Shown one piece after another: positions 35,301 through 47,312 of a DNA stretch of 64,000 nt. Each line of letters starts with the position of its first letter. The stretch's first letter is position 1. Source of the stretch: Rhyzopertha dominica (taxonomy: Eukaryota > Arthropoda > Insecta > Coleoptera > Bostrichidae). The notes under the pieces were generated by a model. The model searched no databases, was not told the origin of the DNA, and was given only the letters and a program-made list of their open reading frames with translations. The stretch lies in NCBI GenBank assembly GCA_025024175.1, contig QCXZ01000137.1, positions 19,406,001 to 19,470,000 on the forward strand. The letters are read 5' to 3'. A program made the translations under genes and the position numbers.

Positions 35301-38300
35301 TTTACGTAGCATGTACTGCATACTGAGATTACTTTTAGTTACAATGTAGGTACTGTTGAAAGGTAGGTATAACCTACAATAAGTGCGCGTGTAGACCATT
35401 ACAATTTACACATTGTAGCAGAAATTGGTAATGTGTTGGGACCATGGATGTTTTCACTATAAAGAGATGTATGTAAGTTTTACATCACTTATATTAGGTT
35501 GTCTTTCAACAACAAATTGCAATCAAATAGTAAATGTAATTAGGTTTGTAATGCTTACTAAATAATATATAGGATTGTAAAATCCAAAATCTTGACGTGT
35601 CGCAGCAAAATGGCCGACATATATGTCAGCACTAATATAGCGTATAGATATATTAATGTGGGAGGTATAGGATACAATAACTTCCGTAACTGGACGGTAG
35701 ATTTATTGATTGCAACGAATTGATAAAAAATGCTCATAATTNTACATTAATCCAACCATTCATTCACTAAATAGAAGTAACTATGAGGCAAAATAAATGC
35801 ATNGATTTTAATATAGGTACTTGTGAAGAGAGAATTTGATAGACCTGTAATTTATTTCCCCTACTAACAAAAACAATTTTTTACTCGGGTCTCGATATTT
35901 AGATTTCGTTGAAATATAGGTAGGTTACGTGAAAACATACGTTGATTAGTACTTATCTTTAATATTAAGATTAATAGTGCTTGTGTTCTTCACGAATTAA
36001 TCAGATACGCATATATTTGATAACATTTCTTTACTTAATCCACCCATATGCATTGGTGTTAAACTTAAAATTTAATAACAGTATTGAACTTCGCGTCTCC
36101 ACTGAATGCTCTATTTGTTCCCTGATTTGACTTGATTCAAATTACTTAACTAGAAAGTAACTGCAGCGAGTGATTATAAAATAATGCGGGAAATAGCATA
36201 ATATACGACAGGTGTATTTGCCAATATTTCAAGGTGGGCATTTCCGCGTTATTTGTAAAACTTCTTGCTCAGTTTATTAATCAAATAAAATATTTGAGTG
36301 TTCTACGTTTAGTGCAAGTCTTCACGCATAATTTGATCCCGCTCCCTCCATCCACAGGGAAAACAAGGAAACAGCACAAAGTACCATCATCTGTCACAAT
36401 AATTGGCACAGACAACTGATATCGCTAACTGGACAGATTAGTGCGTGCATCACTTTAATAGGAAATAAGCTCGACGGGCGATTCTATAGTACATGAGTTA
36501 GATTGAAACATCCAAAACTTTAGAACCGATTGTCCCATCTTAATTTTTTAAACGCGAGCATGTATGGAATGAAAGTAGCGTTCTAATGAAGATTAACATT
36601 ACTCCAGTTGCTACTGATATCAGACGACGTCCAAAAAGAGATGGCTTTTCGATGATCTTGTCCCAATTTTATCCGAAGGTTCTAAAAGTTAGGGTGGAAG
36701 CGAAGCGACTTTAGACAAGCATTGTGTAAGTACATTATTTAATATAAATAATCAATAAAATAATATCTAGGTGCAAATAAATTGATTTCGAGGATGATAG
36801 CAAGCTTGCATTTTCTCTGGTGGTAAACTAATTTTGTTAATAATACCAATAATTAATTCCGTAACATTAATAGCTTACCACTCAACCAATCTACAATCTA
36901 CTTAAGTCACTCTGGAAATCAAAATTGTCGGATTAACCGAAGATAACACTCCAAAACTTTAAATTGTCTGCAATTACGCTACAATAACTTGTTTAAAGCA
37001 GGATGTGATAATCCACAACGTGACTGCTTACCGAGTGTTTCAGTAAAACGAGCTTCCCTTAATAATTCATATGAGAGAAAAATTTAAGTTAAATCCTGAA
37101 ATAGGTCAATTTTATTTCGGAAGGAGTTATCTTGTGAAACAACAACAACCTCCTATCCCTGAAAGCTATCACCCTTCATTTTTGAATAGCTAAGAAGGTT
37201 TTTAATGTCTTTTAAAGCCCTTTTTGAAAATGCTTAGGAATAATTTTTTTGTAAAATACTGTTCGTAAAATTTCATCAAATTTCTACTGATTAAATTCTT
37301 AATAAGGCTCTAATTAACCTCCATACAAACGTTCACATTTCTGATGATCTTACTTAAACACAACGTAGAGATGGCTTAGTGACTGCTGAGATTTCCTTCA
37401 CGGAAAGGAAAAAAAGGACCTACGATATAATCAGCTAATATACTAGCTCACTCAGTATTGGCACCGTTATTCTATTTAACATTACCATTTAAGAAAAAAA
37501 TAGATTCGTTTGAGAAGTATTTTAAAGGAAACCCCCATTATTTTCATAGGTTTCGTTTTCACGGAAATTGTAAGCAATGAACTGATGCAGAATTTTGAAA
37601 GGATTAATATTTGTCGAGATTCCTGGAGACTGATGACATGCTGACTCCAGCATGCGATGTTTCGAGCAGACTGCAATTTTTTACCAGAGAAATTACCCAA
37701 AACAGCAGTAGCTTCATCAACAACAAATTGGACTGTTTATGTTTCCGATTTGTGTTGAGGTATGCCATGGTTGAAGATTAAAGGCCACGGAGAAATCAGT
37801 ATATAAGTTAATATGTACAGTACTACCAGTTATTTTCACGCTTGCTACCGTCAAATATCATAGTGATCCGGGCACCTGTAGTTGAGAAACGATCTAGAAG
37901 ACATCTCGCCTTGAATAATATACTACATCTGATGCTAAAGGTATAAGCCCTCACTAATTCTAGATTCTCAGCAATGTGTGTGAGAAGTAGAAATCGACTT
38001 TACACTTACACATTGGTTAACGCTATAGTCTTGATGCACGAAGCAGAACCGCAATTAATGTAATTTCTTTACAATATCATAATTCCCGAACGTAACAATA
38101 GCGTCCACCGATGCCCCATTCCGTCTGCCTTAATTACTCTTACTTTCCTCATTCATTTATCGCATACAATACGAGAATAGTCTCGTGAGAAAAATCAAAT
38201 TCATAAATTCAATTGTAGCACACGCTCCGATGCGTTTCAAAACGAAAGCCGCTCGGTTTCTCGTCCAGACCGTGAAACAAGGACGAAGGTATCCTTGCAG

Positions 38301-41300
38301 GAGCAAATGTCACGACCTTGGAGAGCGTGGAAAGCCCTGGTCAAACACAATGTTTTCCATTAACTTTTGTTGCGGTCCACTCTCATTATGCGGAAGTAAA
38401 ACAGTATACGNGAGGAAAGTGAATACTTCTTTCAGTGTCATTTCACTGGAGCATTAAAACCAGAAATGTATATTGTCGCATGAAATGACATATCACACAT
38501 TGTGTCTGTGACGCTTATGTAACGGTTTGGGTATCACTTTTGCTGCTGAGGGTACCGACAGTTCTTGTTTATTGTTTACCGTTACAACATGGAATAACTA
38601 GTTGTGAAATGTGAGCCGGAATCTAATGCATAACAGCTTAGGATAATACCTGCAAATCTATTGTTGCTTGCTCAATATCAAAGAAATACACAACACACCG
38701 ATTCAGTTATTAAATCATTTAATGAATGAATTAAGAAATCATTGTTCATACCTACAGTCCTGTGGCCACCCACAATTTTCTAATTAACGTTGAAAGTGAG
38801 TTGTATTCTTATGTCGGCAAGAAAAAAATAAATTACAAATTATATTGCTCGAAATACTATCGTAAACTTGCGAATTACTGCTCATGTGATCATTTTCTAA
38901 ACATTATTACTATTTTCATTCTAATCTAATCTGAACTTGTGATTTGTTCATTATATTCCGCTTATTTTAAACACATATTTTTGAAAAAATACTTGACCGT
39001 TTCAAAGTTAAGGGATAAAATGTGGAGAGTTGGCCTCCTCCCGGCCCCCCAAAACATATATAAAAAAATGTGTGCATCATTTTAACGGCTTCTACTTCAA
39101 ATAATAATAGCGAAAATTTGATGAAGTTATATCAACCGGACAACCGGTCTAAGAGATATTTTTGAAAAACTGTTTCTCTTTCCCCATGTTTAAGAGTCAA
39201 TATCTTAGTAGGCGGGCGTTATTTCCAAAAAAGTTATACTGTAAAATAGGGTTATTTTTGCACCAGTTTTCAGATTCCGAAAGGTTGCCCGCTTAATGCG
39301 GGACACCCTATATATTTACGCACTTATCTATTAAAGTCGACGGTGAATATTTGTTAGAATTAATGTTTTAATCCTTAAATCATTCGTTTATATTCTATTG
39401 TTTTATCGTAGTAGCATAAAGCACGTTACGCATCGCAAAAAATCCCATTACCTATATATTTTACATGCAATCTCGTAAAACCAGTCCTGTGAAATAGTAG
39501 TAGGTAATTCTGCTTCTTGGGATTCATTCGAATCTGTTATGAATGGAACGTACTAACGTAGGTACGAGTACTCTTGCAGTTTAGTGTTAAAGCGATATAC
39601 TTGAGATAATTACGCTCTACTGAAAAATTTTTCGTATAATTTTGTATCTGTAAACAATGCTGTCACTCCAATAGTACGTTTAAAATCATTTACAGGTCGG
39701 GTCGTTGTGCATTATATTAAATTACTTTATTAACGTGTTGACTGAGCTTCTTTCGGTAGTTTTTTATGGCCCTGTGAAAAGGTTACTTCAGAAGTAAAGC
39801 TTTGGAAACCGATCACAGAATAAGCTGTTGTAATTTGTTATCCAATGACTCACGGGGCGGTAGAAAATTACCATCATTTAAGTGCTATAATTTTTAAAAT
39901 CCATCACTGAGATAAAAACACCCTAATTCGAAACAAAAATAATATGTTATTATTATTAGCTTCCCAAATCGGGGAGTTTCTTCTGCCGCACTTTGTATTT
40001 TATCAATCTCATACGTTGAACCTTGATTGTTATGAAACGTAAATTGCTAAAGCGTACATTAAACAACAGTCTAGTTTTTGTTTAAATACTTCGAATTTTA
40101 ATCATTAATTATTGCAACAACAGCTGCAATATCAATTCATACAATCCCGGCGACCATAATAAATAATGCAAAAACTCCTCTCACTCTATCTGTTTCAGCA
40201 TATTAAAATTCACCTTCGCACCGGTTCAATTTTGCCAACTTTAAGAAACTGATCTCCATACGAGCAGCTATCCAGGCCAGTGAACGTCCTTTGTCATCGC
40301 ATTCCATCGCCTTCTAAATTCCTCGGTCGTTTTTCCGAACTACGAGTAGGTTAGCGGTGAAAGGGCGTGGTGATCCTTAGCATTGATACAAGCAGATAGA
40401 GAACGGTCTCCGATGCATATTGCGGAGATCGTGAGCTGCCCACGTCGGGTCCGATTTGCTAAGCCCACTTGATTTAACGATGTGTCGTGGGTCATACAGG
40501 AATTAGCGCTGTAACGGGGTTTTGGGTTACGTAATTGAGCACCCTTGAAAGAACTGTTACGACATGCGGATATTGTAGATTAATTCGAACAGTACATGAG
40601 TCATTGTGTGGTAATTCTTGCTCTTTAGTAGTGCAAACATTTATGCGATACAGTTGCACATACTTAGACTGAACACTTCATCACTTAAGCATTACGCAAC
40701 GGTGTTCCATAGTAACAGACCTTAATTTTAATGCCTTAAAGTACGAATTTTGTAAAGTAAAGTATTATTATTGCTTGCATTCGTATAAATACATTTAAGA
40801 CGGCAATCTCTGAAATTCTTCATAAAAAAGTTGCTAATAATCATTTTAGTGTATTATTACATCCTTATCATGATCAAGTCTTAATGAGGTCCTTGTCCAT
40901 AATTTTTTATTGCAGCATATGGATCTACGAAAAAAAAATAGACCCGTGCTTTTTTATTCTTTCCAAATCGCTTAGTTAAGGCTTAATGAATAGGGAAGTC
41001 TGAAATTTAAATCTGTGACGTCACGGGCCCCGGCTGCTCAGGGTTGGTTCTGACTGTGTGATGTTGCCAGCAGCGTGCTGTTCAGTATTCCAAAGCATTC
41101 CAGGGTTGTCTACTTGTATCAACATTATTCTAATCCTAAGTATAACGTACGTGTATACTGATCCATATTATATTGATGTATTTTTATTAGTTTAAGGTTT
41201 ATATTCTTCTGTTTAGAATGGCTTATGAAAAGTAGGTAGTGTTTTATACCAGTTTCTGCAAATAGCAGTGTTAGTTCACCAGAAAAGTTATAGGTGCCCA

Positions 41301-43573
41301 ACGAAAGACCGAAACCCAACATACGCGAAAACTATAGTATGAAGTTGTAGGAGTACTAATAAATCAAAATATAGTAATAAGTATGTACGTTTTGACATTT
41401 CAAATATATTATTGCACTAATAATATTACCCAACGTCTACTTTAAACATTTCGCACTTCGGAACTCATGAAGTCCAAATTGTTAATGTAGAAGTCGTAGT
41501 ATGTAAATCGATTTTCGGTGAAATATCTGACAATCCGTTTACATACCTTTGCTCTATAACTGCATAATATAGATTATCCGAAGATACAAAGAAAAATAAA
41601 AATTAACTTCACCACAAAACGTAAATGGCAAAATGCGTCCACTATCCACAGAAATACAGTTACCTGGAAGTTTAAGCAATGATAAAATTTTGTAATAAAT
41701 GGTCCTCGTGCATGTAGGACCAAAGATTCAAAATGGCACCAGTCGTTATAACTAAACATTTTAAATCGCAATTGTAGCCATCTTATACTTCATGAAAGCT
41801 ACGCTAAATCTCAACATGCCCGCATTTAGGTTACTGAAATCGGATAATCAATTCTAAAGTTACCAGGATTTCATTTTGAAAATGCTTCGAAGTCGCATCT
41901 AGAAAAAGAAATAAGACAAGGAGAGCTGATCCTAATAAAAGCGCACGATGCGCACGCTCTTTAATCTTGCTTCGAATTCAGTCAATGACGCAATCAAGTT
42001 ATTGGCTTAATGCTCAATTTTATCCAACATAAAAATTTAGAGGAAGGAAATCATCCATCTGAGGAATATTTAGACGAAACCCAAGGACGAAATGAGCTCA
42101 CTAGTACAAAGCTTTTGTAGTGAAATGAAAATGAAGGCGAAGACAGACAAGGCGCTAAAAAAAGAACAAAAGTTGAATACCCATTACACATCGGTGTAGC
42201 GCATAGTCCCAAAGCTTTCGGAAAGTAATTAAGTGTCAAAAACTATTTTCATGTATAAACAAAACAATACAACATTTTGCAGTTGTAACAATTAATAACT
42301 AATACTTAAATTAATAATAATGGCCGTCAATTATCTTCTGACTTGTAGATTCGTAATTGGTCTAAATTTGCAATTTTGCAACCTCTTCTACGAGCTTGCT
42401 GTACATAGGTGGATTGTCTAATTTATGGACAAAGATAATGTAATTTGCATTTTGTTTTATACCCGTTTCTAGTTCCTCTTCCATAATGACACCTGCTAGA
42501 TCAGGTCAAAACATTATATCGTCAATGGAATGATGTATGTTACAAAATCAAATCGGTGTAGATAGTCATTTTTGTAGATAAGGTTCTGCAGATAAAGCTT
42601 CTCCGCAAACATGACCAACTTAAATTTTATCCGCAAACTTGGATTGACCTTTACCTTAACATTGTCGGGTATATTTTCTATATAATATCTATCAGTTTCC
42701 TTTAATTCTGAATTGAATGAAGTGAAACACGTCTCAAGAGCCATAACAATAACTTATCGACAAAACGAAATCGTTTTAGCGCACGAGAAAACCTGATAAT
42801 CCTTTCTAAGTGGGCCATGGTAGATTTTAGTGCATTTCTTCTTTTTCGGACCACCCTTATCATTTTGTAGTAGTCGTCCTTCAAACACCGAACCAGAGGG
42901 TTAATTTTCGCTGTGGAAGTTCAACTTAAATTAATGTAACGTATACCCTCTTCACATTGCTTTATGGTATTATAAATTGCTCTTGTTGCACGCGTCCAAC
43001 TAGATTGTAAATACCTTTACGAATATCTAGCTTATAACATTTTCTCCTAAATTGTATCAGAAAATCCTAAACTTGATTAGACTACAGGTTAGGTATGTCA
43101 AACACTTTTTAACGTTAATTTATGCACTTGGTCCACATTGATTCGGATGGTCCAGAGTATAGTGAACGTTTATCAAATATAAAATATAAAATTATCTAAG
43201 CCAAATAATAAATAATGTTTGACAACTTGCAGGGATTAAGATGGAAACAATATTAGAATAGTAAATTAATTAATGCAATGCTACATAAGCAATAAAAGCT
43301 AACGAGAGAAATGCATCCAATACTTTATTCAAATTTAACATAATTAGAGTGATGTTTAGCAATGTCTCCCAGTCTTGTCAAATAAACGATATTTTGACTG
43401 TTTATCGATATACTTAATCAATGAAAATATTAAAGATCTACCAAAAAGTTAAATTCCAAGTTTAATAATATTAGGTGGTAAAAAGTAAGTTCGAAGTATA
43501 ACAATCGAATTTTGCAATATAAACAATACTAATTAGGTGCTATCGCAGTTTTCGACGATTCATTATACTGAAC
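32342..43573. other. Long gene-free tract upstream of the cuticular protein gene
   Basis: About 11 kb with no recognised gene. Observed items: a diverged copy of the repeat at 5750-5825 lies at 33143-33217 (31 of 35 in the best part), and a MITE-like sequence ends GGGACACCCTATATA at 39299-39313. Unrecognised frames include 37482-37700 and two at 42514-42884 (- strand). Somewhat GC-rich patches occur at 34300-34600, 38100-38400 and 40200-40520, without ORFs that convince. Upstream regulatory DNA of the cuticle gene could lie here but nothing specific is identifiable. Confidence 0.3.
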
Positions 43574-43601
43574 TTTTATATACCCCAAGTGATAAATCAG
43601 T
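43574..43601 (+). promoter_or_regulatory. Candidate core promoter of the cuticular protein gene
   Basis: TTTTATATA at 43574-43582 is followed by the initiator-like TCAGT at 43597-43601. The spacing from TATATA to the initiator A is 22 bp, slightly less than the usual 25-31 bp. It lies about 210 bp before the start codon. A good acceptor (CTTCTAAACAG, ending 43748) between them hints that the 5' leader may be spliced, which would place a promoter elsewhere. Confidence 0.25.
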
Positions 43602-43813
43602 AAGGTTCCGTGCTATTAGCACGTTACCTTAACTATCATAAAATTTGATTAAATGACCGTAACATTTCTAGTTTCGCCGTAAGTTAGCGAGGTAAATTGC
43701 TCTATCTTTAATTTGCGTAAGCGTGTTTGCTACACTTCTTCTAAACAGAATCCGTTCATAACGAAGGTGAACAACACAGTTTCCTTGAGCCAAGGTTGTC
43801 CCGCCCAATTCCT

Positions 43814-44193
43814 ATGAATAGCTCTATTTATCCGTTCCAGTGGGTACCGCTTCTCATTCTTGGAACCTTATTCATCGCCTCCGACGCCAGGAGGGTCAGG
43901 GTGCAGCCCGAGGAGCAGGAAGACGAGACGGTCCAGTACTACGCGGCAGCCGAACCAGAGGATGAAGGTCGGATTGTTCTGGTATCGGCGGATCGATACA
44001 ATGGATACTATGGTCAACCCACAGCTTCATCTAGGAGCGCCCAAGACAACTACATTCCGTCCTCCAGGGCGTCGGCCGCTTCCTCTAAAGCCCAGGCTGC
44101 GTCGCTGAGGACCAAGGAACAGAACAAGGCGCCACCAGTTCAGACCATAAGAAATTACAATAAAGTGAATGACGACGGTTCCTTTACCTTTGG
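43814..44193 (+). CDS. RR-type cuticular protein, exon 1
   Basis: ATG at 43814 gives a clear signal peptide, MNSSIYPFQWVPLLILGTLF then IASDA, with likely cleavage after Ala25. An open TTG-initiated extension upstream is ignored because the ATG places the signal peptide at the terminus. After an acidic stretch (QPEEQEDETVQYYAAAEPED) and a Ser/Ala-rich linker, the chitin-binding domain begins at KVNDDGSFTFG (residues ~117-127). The exon ends with GG of a split Gly codon before GTAGGT. The product is secreted by epidermal cells and binds chitin in the cuticle. Expression is presumably moult-linked, as for the family; no hormone-response site was identified. Confidence 0.9.
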
Positions 44194-44956
44194 GTAGGTA
44201 TTGTAAAAAGTAATATACAGGGTGTCTCATCTAAGACATAAAGCAGTTTAGCTTCATTGATATTAACTATTGAAAAGAAGGTTCTACCAGTTTAACCCGT
44301 GCGTGCACAGAATTTTTTTTCACTTATACAGGGTGTACCGTTTTTCCTGAGAGCTACTCAAGTTTCTTTTTTTAATGTAATTCTGCAGATTAGTGTATTT
44401 TTTATTTCTCTATAAATTTACCCCGTTTCGGAGTTATTTAACGTTTTTTGCAAAATTTGACACTTGCAGCATATTTGAAAAAATGTATAGGTGTCGGGTT
44501 TTGTAAAAAATATAGACACAAGAGAGTTTTACTGTTCAATTAAGCTTGAAACGCAGAACTGTAATAAAAACAATAAGAGGAAATACATATACATGCACTT
44601 GAATTGTAGCAAATTCAGTCATGGATAACTTAACCTCTACTTTATTAAGGTTTTGTTACATGCTAGCTGCAGTCTACTACTAAATATATTACAGTACCGC
44701 AATAGTCCATCTTAGGGCAAAATAGTAGCGAAGGTTAAGTCAGAAATACGCAGTTTTCGAACCCATACGTCGTAACAACTGGTGTCAAGAATTGGATTGT
44801 GAACTTCTGGAGTGTTTTGTGAACCAGACGGGCAGTATTTTAAAGGCTTTAGAAGAAGAGAAGAACCGGGGGGCATAGGAAAATTTAACATTATCACTAG
44901 TCAGTCAAGTGAGTCAACTGGAATTAAAGTATAATATGCCAGTGACAAGAAGCCAG

Positions 44957-45110
44957 TCAATTATTTAGCTTGGAAACAAGCTGATTGAAGGTATGTGCTT
45001 TGTCTCACTTGATTTATCAGATAACTCTGACGATCGTTTCGACCACACGGTCATTGTCAAAGACACACACACATACGTTCAATCAGCTTGTTTCCAAGCT
45101 ACCTAATTGA
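44957..45110. repeat. Inverted repeat with 41-nt arms in intron 1
   Basis: 44966-44997 (TAGCTTGGAAACAAGCTGAT and the next 12 bases) pairs with 45070-45101 at 31 of 32 positions, and the arms extend to 44957 and 45110 with 38 of 41 pairs. The loop of 72 nt includes GTTTCGACCACACGGTCATT and ends in a CA microsatellite. It may be a small foldback/MITE or part of the gypsy-type element beside it. As pre-mRNA it would form a very stable stem. Confidence 0.88.
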
Positions 45111-45299
45111 TTCAGGATGTTTTACAATGAATGCACCTTCGAATCCATTCAACATATTCAAGAAGCCAGTCTACCAACACGAATGCGCATTTACGCATAC
45201 GCATTTAGCACGAGGAAAAATGAAGACTGGCTTGAAAGAAATGAAGTTAGGCCAAGGAGAAATCAAAAGCAACAGAAATAGACGGAATTAAAACGAATC

Positions 45300-46375
45300 G
45301 AAGTATAATTAAAAAAGAATCGATCGTGTCGAAGAAAGAATCGATGGGATCGTAGGAAGAGTTAACCATGTCGAGAAGATGAAAAATTCAGTTCTGACCA
45401 TGTAGAAGATACACGTTTTCGCCAGGAACTGGAAGCAGGAAAATTAAATCACCGCCGTATGATGGGCAGACGTCGTTTGAGACCTACAAGATGTAGTGGT
45501 GTTGGTAGGGTGAACAACTAGAACGATCTTGAGAGAGCCACGACTCTGGTTATTGCTCTGCGTGGACTAGCACTCGATTTGCTTTGCACGTTACCTGCAG
45601 GCGACCGGGAGGATTATAACAAGCTATCTACGGCGCTAGAACTTCATTTTGGAAAGCAAAAGTTGCATTAGCTGTTTCGCTGACAACTGAGGCCTCATAA
45701 GTAGAACGCCGGCGAGACTCTGCAGAACTTTGCAGCAGATCTTCTGGGCCTATTCAACAGCTCCGCTTGAACTTCTGGAGGGGATAGCAATGAATATTTC
45801 ATTAATGGTATGAAGGACGGCACTGTATGGAACGCGCTATTGCTGACCACCCACTCTACCACAAGGCTCTGGAAATCGAATCAGTATACTAGGCATTAAC
45901 TTCCAACTGGAGTCACACAACGTACGTGGAGCATAGGTTAAAGAGGGTGAACCCATTGACGCCATAAAACCTAGTAGGCACCCGACTTGCTACCGCTATG
46001 AGAAATCAGGGCACGTGAAGATGAACTGCAGAGTGGTGCTCTCAGCTGCCTACAGAAGGGCAACAAAATCACCATCAAAAGAACGAGGAAAGGAGTGCTG
46101 AAAGCTTACGGAAGCTCCAGCTAGAAGACAATGATATTGGTCGTATACTTAGATGAAAAGAAGACAACAGACCACGACCTCGATGGAAGGAAGTGTCCCC
46201 GGAGAAAAAGACCCTAAAGGCGATGTGCGCCAGTGGTACTCTTTGCGGGTGAAGAACGGCCTACTGAAGAGAGCATCGATGGGAGGCATGTTACGATGTT
46301 GCTGGTAGTACCCAAGGAGTGCATACCACGTATACTGGAATAGGTAGTGAAGGAGCATAGGGTGCCCACCTGGAA
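45300..46375 (+). pseudogene. gypsy-type retroelement relic (Gag and a Pol fragment)
   Basis: Across stops and frameshifts the sequence shows TTLVIALRGLALDLLCTLPA (45551-45610), DREDYNKLSTALELHFG and GETLQNFAADLLGLFN, the layout of Ty3/gypsy Gag capsid regions. A zinc knuckle, CYRYEKSGHVKMNC, is near 45988-46029, with the second zinc-binding Cys changed to Tyr (TAT at 45997-45999). About 100 bp later comes RPRPRWKEVSPE and then KECIPRILE (46317), a piece from the stretch before the integrase zinc domain. Protease, RT and RNase H are absent, so a large internal deletion joined Gag to the end of Pol. No LTRs were recognised. It is an inactive fossil inside a host intron. Confidence 0.65.
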
Positions 46376-46898
46376 ATTCTTCGCCGGGTCAACATTTAAG
46401 TTTGCTGGCGGAACAACTTCAATAATGATACCTGTAGAAGTAATAAGACCAAAATTACATTTGAAAACAAGTATTGTCAAATGATTGTAAAACAGTTAAC
46501 AAAGCCTGTAATGATTATTACAAGAAAAGTAGAGAGATTCTCAAACTTTGTAGAAATCAAGTTATGCGTATTTAAATGTGCCATAACTAAAGTGTGTGTA
46601 TTTAATAATTTTATGCATTCCTTTAAGTCGTCTTTAAATTTACTGAAGAATCCAAAAATAATATAAAGGTGTTGTATTTACAAAAAAACAAGTTGATTAG
46701 CTCCAAGCACCCTTTATAAGTCAAAATCTTTTCAGCGTACGCACATGTTAAATTGGTAAAACTTTTAATAAAAATATTTTTTTCTATAGGTCATATTATT
46801 GGAGCTAAACGCCGTTTCGTCTTATTATTAGGTGACAAACTCTGTAGGTTTTAGAACACTCTTTAAAAGAAGGACGTGATTTAAAAGTTGTGTTTTAG

Positions 46899-47256
46899 CT
46901 ATGAAGCTGCCGACGGTAGCTTTAAAGAGGAAACTCGTGGAACAGACTGTGTAGTGAGAGGTAAATACGGATATGTCGATCCGGATGGAAACAAAAGAGA
47001 ATTTACATATGTATCCGGCAATCCATGCGACCCTAATGCCCCCAAAGAAGAAGAATCAGTTGAAGAATCTGCCGAACGGGAAGCTAACGAACCTGAAAAC
47101 ATACCGCCCAATTACCCTACACGACCAATTAGACCTATCAGCAGGCCTACGGCAGCTCCAAGACCTGTCACTTTCTTCCAAAATAACTACGCCCAGCAAC
47201 AGGAAGAGGAAGAGCAACCGGAACCAGAACAGGTGTTGAGGCCTCAAAACGTACAG
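46899..47256 (+). CDS. RR-type cuticular protein, exon 2
   Basis: Starts with C completing Gly127 after TGTTTTAG and ends in phase 0 at GTACAG before GTGAGT; 119 full codons. It encodes most of the Rebers-Riddiford domain: YEAADGSFKEETRGTDCVVR then GKYGYVDPDGNKREFTYV, ending SGNPCDPN in place of the usual ADENGFQP-like end. The domain has two cysteines (residues 144 and 170), the only two in the mature protein, likely a disulfide pair. The rest is acidic (EEESVEESAEREANEPENIP), then Pro/Arg-rich, then Gln/Glu-rich (QQQEEEEQPEPEQ). The G-x-Y-x-Y-x-DPDG pattern is standard for chitin-binding RR proteins; the cysteine variant is rarer. Confidence 0.92.
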
Positions 47257-47312
47257 GTGAGTATTCCGTCACGATTATGCAGTTTGCGTTATTAATCTTC
47301 TACATATTCCAG

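Larger units (their letters stand above)
44194..46898 (+). other. Intron 1 of the cuticular protein gene
   Basis: 2,705 bp, GTAGGT...TGTTTTAG, splitting a Gly codon in phase 2 within the chitin-binding domain. It carries transposon debris: TACAGGGTGT-type end motifs at 44214 and 44333, a long hairpin (44957-45110) and a gypsy-type relic (45300-46375). All known pieces are inactive. Confidence 0.85.

Noticed and set aside
42514..42884. Two overlapping minus-strand frames (MKDDYYKMIRVVRKRRN..., MALETCFTSFNSELKETD...) as a gene
   Set aside because: The peptides look protein-like but are in different frames, with no splice signals or recognisable domain.
43796..43813. TTG-initiated extension of the cuticular protein (MSRPIP...)
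   Set aside because: The ATG at 43814 puts an ideal signal peptide at the N-terminus; the extension would bury it behind six residues and uses a non-ATG start.
19664..43813. Splicing of the short ATG exon at 19664 to the acceptor at 43748 as the 5' start of the cuticular protein
   Set aside because: The joined frame meets a TGA (CTATGA) overlapping the cuticular ATG, so it would not encode the protein.
45061..45076. CA dinucleotide run as an independent microsatellite of interest
   Set aside because: It is only a few units long and forms the edge of the hairpin loop and arm.
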